Assembly: GCA_038239195.1 (NCBI GenBank)
Contig: JBBSEZ010000482.1
Coordinates: 1 to 7,409, forward strand
Length of the DNA stretch: 7,409 nt
Source of the DNA: JBBSEZ01 sp038239195
GTDB lineage: Bacteria > Planctomycetota > Planctomycetia > Gemmatales > Gemmataceae
Direction: 5' to 3'
The position numbers and the translations under genes were made by a program. How positions within the stretch are numbered: the stretch's first letter is position 1; the number at the start of each line of letters is the position of its first letter. The notes under the pieces were generated by a model. That model was given only the letters and a program-made list of their open reading frames with translations, was not told where the DNA came from and ran no database searches. Shown here piece after piece: positions 4,746-7,409 of the stretch.

Positions 4746-4765
4746 CTTTTTCACGCGAAGCACAG

Positions 4766-4804
4766 CAGGCGTGCCGAGGGCATCCACCCTCGGCACGCCT
4801 GTTT
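4766..4804 (+). terminator. Rho-independent terminator after the tRNA array
   Basis: A perfect 15-bp inverted repeat (4766-4780 with 4787-4801) with the six-base loop CATCCA is followed by TTT. It lies 20 bases after the last tRNA and before the leader of the next gene, so it should end the array transcript. The T tract is short, but the stem is strong, and the near symmetry could also act on the other strand. Confidence 0.85.
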
Positions 4805-4827
4805 CTGCGCGCCGCAGTGGGGTGAAC

Positions 4828-4856
4828 TTGCCCCGACGGCCTCGGCCCCCGAGAAT
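4828..4856 (+). promoter_or_regulatory. Possible promoter of the TIGR02996/trmB unit
   Basis: TTGCCC (4828-4833) and GAGAAT (4851-4856) are 17 bases apart, downstream of the terminator and 60 bases before the start at 4916. Both are imperfect matches to the sigma-70 consensus; location is the main support. Confidence 0.28.
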
Positions 4857-4915
4857 GGAGAGGGGTTGGACCTGCTGCGCGGCTGGACGCGCCCGACGCG
4901 AAGGAGGGCACGCCG

Positions 4916-5344
4916 ATGGCTGAACCGAGAGCGCTCGAGGCCTTCTATTTCGCCCTCGACGAGTCGCCCGACGACCCGGTGACGACGCTGGCCCTCGCCG
5001 ACTGGTACGACGAGCAGGGCGATGGGCCCGCCGCCGAGTGCCTTCGCTGGGCTCACGCGCGCCAGCGCCGGCCGTTCCGCTACGACAAGAGCGCCAACCT
5101 CACGGCGTCCAGCAAGCGCTGGCACGAGGGCTGGCTATGGTGGGCGGTCGAAGGTCGCGGCTATGGCGCCGACTGGGGCCATCCCCGCGAGTGCCGCTTG
5201 CCGCACGAACTGTGGGACGAACTGCCGCACACCTTCCACGCCACCCCCGCCGTGTTCAAGGAATATCCGACCAGCCGCGCGGCCTACGAGGCCCTGCTCG
5301 CCGCCTGGCCGAGATACCGGCGACGAGTGAGGCCCTCATCGTGA
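4916..5344 (+). CDS. TIGR02996 (repeat-companion) domain protein
   Basis: 142-residue protein opening with the repeat-companion domain known from Gemmata obscuriglobus: ALEAFYFALDESPDDPVTTLALADWYDEQGD (residues 6-36) followed by AAECLRWAHA. In this lineage the domain usually heads proteins with leucine-rich or other repeats, and its function is unknown. Here the rest (residues 50-142) is short and rich in Trp, Tyr and Arg with no repeats, so this is a stand-alone form. The ATG at 4916-4918 is preceded by AAGGAGG (4901-4907) at eight bases. There is no signal peptide or membrane segment, so it is likely cytoplasmic. Its stop overlaps the GTG start of trmB by four bases, so the two genes are probably co-translated. 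That link suggests, but does not show, a role near tRNA or translation. Confidence 0.85.
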   Translation: MAEPRALEAFYFALDESPDDPVTTLALADWYDEQGDGPAAECLRWAHARQRRPFRYDKSANLTASSKRWHEGWLWWAVEGRGYGADWGHPRECRLPHELWDELPHTFHATPAVFKEYPTSRAAYEALLAAWPRYRRRVRPSS

Positions 5345-6120
5345 AACCGGAGCGGAAACGTCGGCAGATCGAGCGCGAGCTCGGCGTCCCCATCGCGGGC
5401 GAAATCCTCGATCCGTCGCTCTGGACGCAGACGGCGTTGAAGAAGTTGCCCCTCCAGGGGCCGCTCGACCTCCCCGTCCTGTTTGGCCGCAGCGCCCCCC
5501 TGGTCGTGGACGTCGGCTGCGGCAACGGGCACTTCCTGCTCGGCAGCGCCGTGTGGCGGCCCGAGCTCGACCACCTCGGCGCCGACCCCCTCCCCGTCGT
5601 CATCCGCTACGCCACGCGGCGCGGCAACCAGCGCGGGCTGAGCAACCTCCGCTTCGCCGTCGTCGATGGGCTGCGCTTGTTGCGCGACTACCTCCCGCCC
5701 GACTGCGCCGCCGAGGTTCACTGCTACCACCCGCAGCCGTATTACAACCCCGCCGACGCCCACAAACGGCTGATAACGCCGGCCTTCCTGGCGCTGGTGC
5801 ATCGCACGCTGGTGCCGGGCGGGCTGTTCTTCGTCCAGACCGACAACCCCGGTTACTGGCGCTACGTGCGCGCCGTCGTGCCGTTCTTCTTCGATTTTCA
5901 CGAGCGCATTGGTCGCTGGCCCGACGGCCCCAAGGGGCGCACGCGGCGCGAGATCATCGCGCTGCGGCGCGGGCTGCCGATCTTTCGCGGCTCGGGGCCT
6001 GCTCGCCAGGGCCTGAGCGCCGACGAGGCGCTGCGCATGGCGGAGGCGCTGCCGCCGCCCGTCTTCGACGCGGACCGTCGATTGCGCCAGCTCGACGACG
6101 AAGAGGCGCGCGGCAGGTAG
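5341..6120 (+). CDS. trmB: tRNA (guanine-N7)-methyltransferase, TrmB-like
   Basis: 259-residue class I SAM-dependent methyltransferase. TrmB forms 7-methylguanosine at position 46 in the variable loop of tRNAs, in the cytoplasm. The SAM-binding loop is VVDVGCGNGHFLL (55-67), followed by HLGADPLPVVIRYATRRG (78-95), where family members bind the SAM ribose, and GLSNLRFAVVDGLRLL (99-114). The motif normally reading PDPW..K..H.KRRL appears as HPQPYYNPADAHKRLI (130-145), and the family TDxxxY motif appears as TDNPGYW (167-173). The long C-terminus (185-259) is charged. The GTG start (5341-5343) overlaps the upstream stop (GTGA), with a GTGAGG-like site about nine bases before it. The altered motif removes the catalytic Asp of E. 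coli TrmB; I recall the same form in other planctomycetes, so it is probably a lineage variant with activity to be proven. Confidence 0.85.
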   Translation: MKPERKRRQIERELGVPIAGEILDPSLWTQTALKKLPLQGPLDLPVLFGRSAPLVVDVGCGNGHFLLGSAVWRPELDHLGADPLPVVIRYATRRGNQRGLSNLRFAVVDGLRLLRDYLPPDCAAEVHCYHPQPYYNPADAHKRLITPAFLALVHRTLVPGGLFFVQTDNPGYWRYVRAVVPFFFDFHERIGRWPDGPKGRTRREIIALRRGLPIFRGSGPARQGLSADEALRMAEALPPPVFDADRRLRQLDDEEARGR

Positions 6121-6176
6121 GGCCCCGATTTAGCCGCCGAGCTCGACTCGGCGCGAAAAGACCCAGAGAGGCCATC

Positions 6177-7409
6177 ATGAAGCGATTGCTGACGGCGCTG
6201 GCGCTCCCCCTCCTCGTCCTGACGGCGCCGGCCGCCGGCCCCCGCCCGGCGGCCACGGAGGACGACCGCCTGGCGGCGTTCTTCAAGGCCTACCTCGACG
6301 AGGAGCTCAAGCAGCGCCCCCTCGAGGCGACCCGGCTGGGCGACCATCGCTTCGACCATCTGCTCGACGACGTCTCTCCCAAGGCCCGCGCTCGCTGGTC
6401 GAAGCGCTACCAGACGACGCTCGCCGAGTTGCCCAAAAAGATCGACAAGGGCAAGCTGTCGCGGGGCGGGCAGATCGACTACGAGATCCTCGCGCAGCAC
6501 CTGACGCGCGAGCTGTGGCTGGCGGAGAACACGCGCCCTTTCGAGGACGACCCGCGCATCTACAACGACTACCTGACGGATAGCACGTATCTCCTTCTCA
6601 CGCAGTCCACCCTCCCCAAGGCGACCAACGTCAAGAACTGCGCCGCGCGCCTCGCCTACGTCCCGCGCATCATCGCGGCCGCGAAGGCCAGCCTCAAGGC
6701 CCCGCCGCGCGTCTTCGTCGAGACGGCGATCCGCCAGAACCGCGGGGCGATCTCCTACTACCAGAGCGGCATCTTCGAGATGGCCGGGGAGACGCCGGGC
6801 CTGAGCGAGTTGAGCAAGCCCGCGGCGCGGGCAGTCGAGGCGCTGAAAGACTATCAGACGTTTCTCGAAAAGACGCTCCTGCCGCGCGCCAAGGGCGACT
6901 GGCGGCTGGGCAAGCAAAAGTTCGCCCGCAAGCTGGAGCTGGAGCTCGACGCCGGGCTGAGCGCCAAGCACGTGCTCGAGAGCGCCGAGGTGGAACTGGT
7001 GCGCGTCGAGCGCGAGATGTACGTCGTGGCGCGGCAACTGTGGAGCAAGGCCCACCCCGGCAAGGCGCTGCCACCCGACGACGAGGCTGGGCGGCGCGAC
7101 ACGGTGCGGCTGGTGCTGGCCAAGGTGGGCCAGGAGCACGGCAAGGCGCAGGGGCTGGTGGGCGATGCGCGAGCGGGGGCGGAGAAGATCAAGGCGTTCA
7201 TCGCCAAGAAAGACCTCCTGCGCCTGCCGAGGCCGGACAACTGCAAGATCGTCGAGATGCCGGAGTTCCAGAGGGGCAATACGGTGGCCTACCTCAACCC
7301 CGCCCCGCCGCTGGACGCGAAGGCGTCGAGCTATTACGCAATCAGCCCCCCGCCCAAGCACTGGAACACGAGGACGGCGGAGAGCTTCTTGCAGGAGTAC
7401 AACAAGCAC
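6177..7409 (+). CDS. DUF885 family protein, secreted, 3'-truncated by window
   Basis: 411 residues are present and the gene continues past the window. It starts with a signal peptide: MKRLL, a hydrophobic stretch to about residue 16, and an APAAG cleavage region near 19-20, so the product is exported or a periplasmic protein. The mature part matches DUF885, a family of about 550-600 residues distantly related to metallopeptidases: AFFKAYLDEELKQRPLEATRLGDHRFDH near the N-terminus, QIDYEILAQHL, PRIYNDYLTD, TLPKATNVKNCAARLAYVP, FVETAIRQNRGAI and LELELDAGLSAKHVLESAE. The putative metal-binding HE motif of the family lies downstream, outside the window. ATG 6177-6179 is preceded by GAGAGG (6166-6171) at five bases. 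There are 56 bases between the trmB stop and this start, so it may be read from the trmB transcript; I see no strong promoter or terminator between them. Confidence 0.88.
   Translation, partial: MKRLLTALALPLLVLTAPAAGPRPAATEDDRLAAFFKAYLDEELKQRPLEATRLGDHRFDHLLDDVSPKARARWSKRYQTTLAELPKKIDKGKLSRGGQIDYEILAQHLTRELWLAENTRPFEDDPRIYNDYLTDSTYLLLTQSTLPKATNVKNCAARLAYVPRIIAAAKASLKAPPRVFVETAIRQNRGAISYYQSGIFEMAGETPGLSELSKPAARAVEALKDYQTFLEKTLLPRAKGDWRLGKQKFARKLELELDAGLSAKHVLESAEVELVRVEREMYVVARQLWSKAHPGKALPPDDEAGRRDTVRLVLAKVGQEHGKAQGLVGDARAGAEKIKAFIAKKDLLRLPRPDNCKIVEMPEFQRGNTVAYLNPAPPLDAKASSYYAISPPPKHWNTRTAESFLQEYNKH

Noticed and set aside
5898..7409. 503-residue open frame on the minus strand
   Set aside because: It is antisense to the end of trmB and to the DUF885 gene, both of which have family-like protein sequence and ribosome binding sites. 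High GC content keeps the opposite frame free of stops.

Overview
The window is GC-rich bacterial DNA that I would place in the Planctomycetes, most likely near Gemmata (family Gemmataceae). The main reasons are a Gemmata-type repeat-companion domain (TIGR02996-like) protein, a planctomycete-style VapB-like antitoxin, a DUF885 protein of the type common in this phylum, and a TrmB whose usual PDPW-type motif reads HPQPYY. The assignment rests on remembered family features, not on a search.

Layout. Positions 1-242 hold no gene I can support. Positions 243-1629 (minus strand) are an accessory block: an intact VapC/antitoxin pair with a 4-base overlap, an intact DUF4926 gene, and upstream of it a broken DUF6883-type gene with a one-base frameshift and no good start codon. 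Positions 1716-3257 (plus strand) carry two uncharacterised genes (180 and 225 aa). Each is preceded by a strong Shine-Dalgarno site and a promoter-like pair with the same -35-like hexamer and a 17-base spacer. Positions 3264-3523 (minus) hold the frameshifted, 5'-truncated C-terminal part of a Uma2-family gene.

Positions 3732-4745 (plus) are the highlight: a compact tRNA array with 11 cloverleaf tRNA genes and one aberrant Asn-like element. The order is Lys-CTT, Thr-CGT, Met-CAT, Asn-like GTT, Gly-CCC, Asp-GTC, Pro-CGG, Val-GAC, CAT, Thr-GGT, Ser-GCT, Arg-TCG. Spacers are mostly 1-25 bases, no CCA end is encoded, and several genes deviate at nearly invariant positions (U8, U33, U55). The array is followed by a 15-bp terminator hairpin at 4766-4804.

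Positions 4916-6120 form a two-gene unit with a 4-base GTGA overlap: the TIGR02996-like protein and TrmB, which makes m7G46 in tRNA. Position 6177 starts a secreted DUF885-family protein that runs off the window.

How the parts may work together: the left half looks like an accessory zone of toxin-antitoxin and decaying toxin-like genes, and the right half looks like ordinary chromosome. The array between them supplies isoacceptors mostly for G- or C-ending codons. A tRNA methyltransferase gene lies about 600 bases downstream of it, but the terminator separates the two, so a shared function is only a guess.
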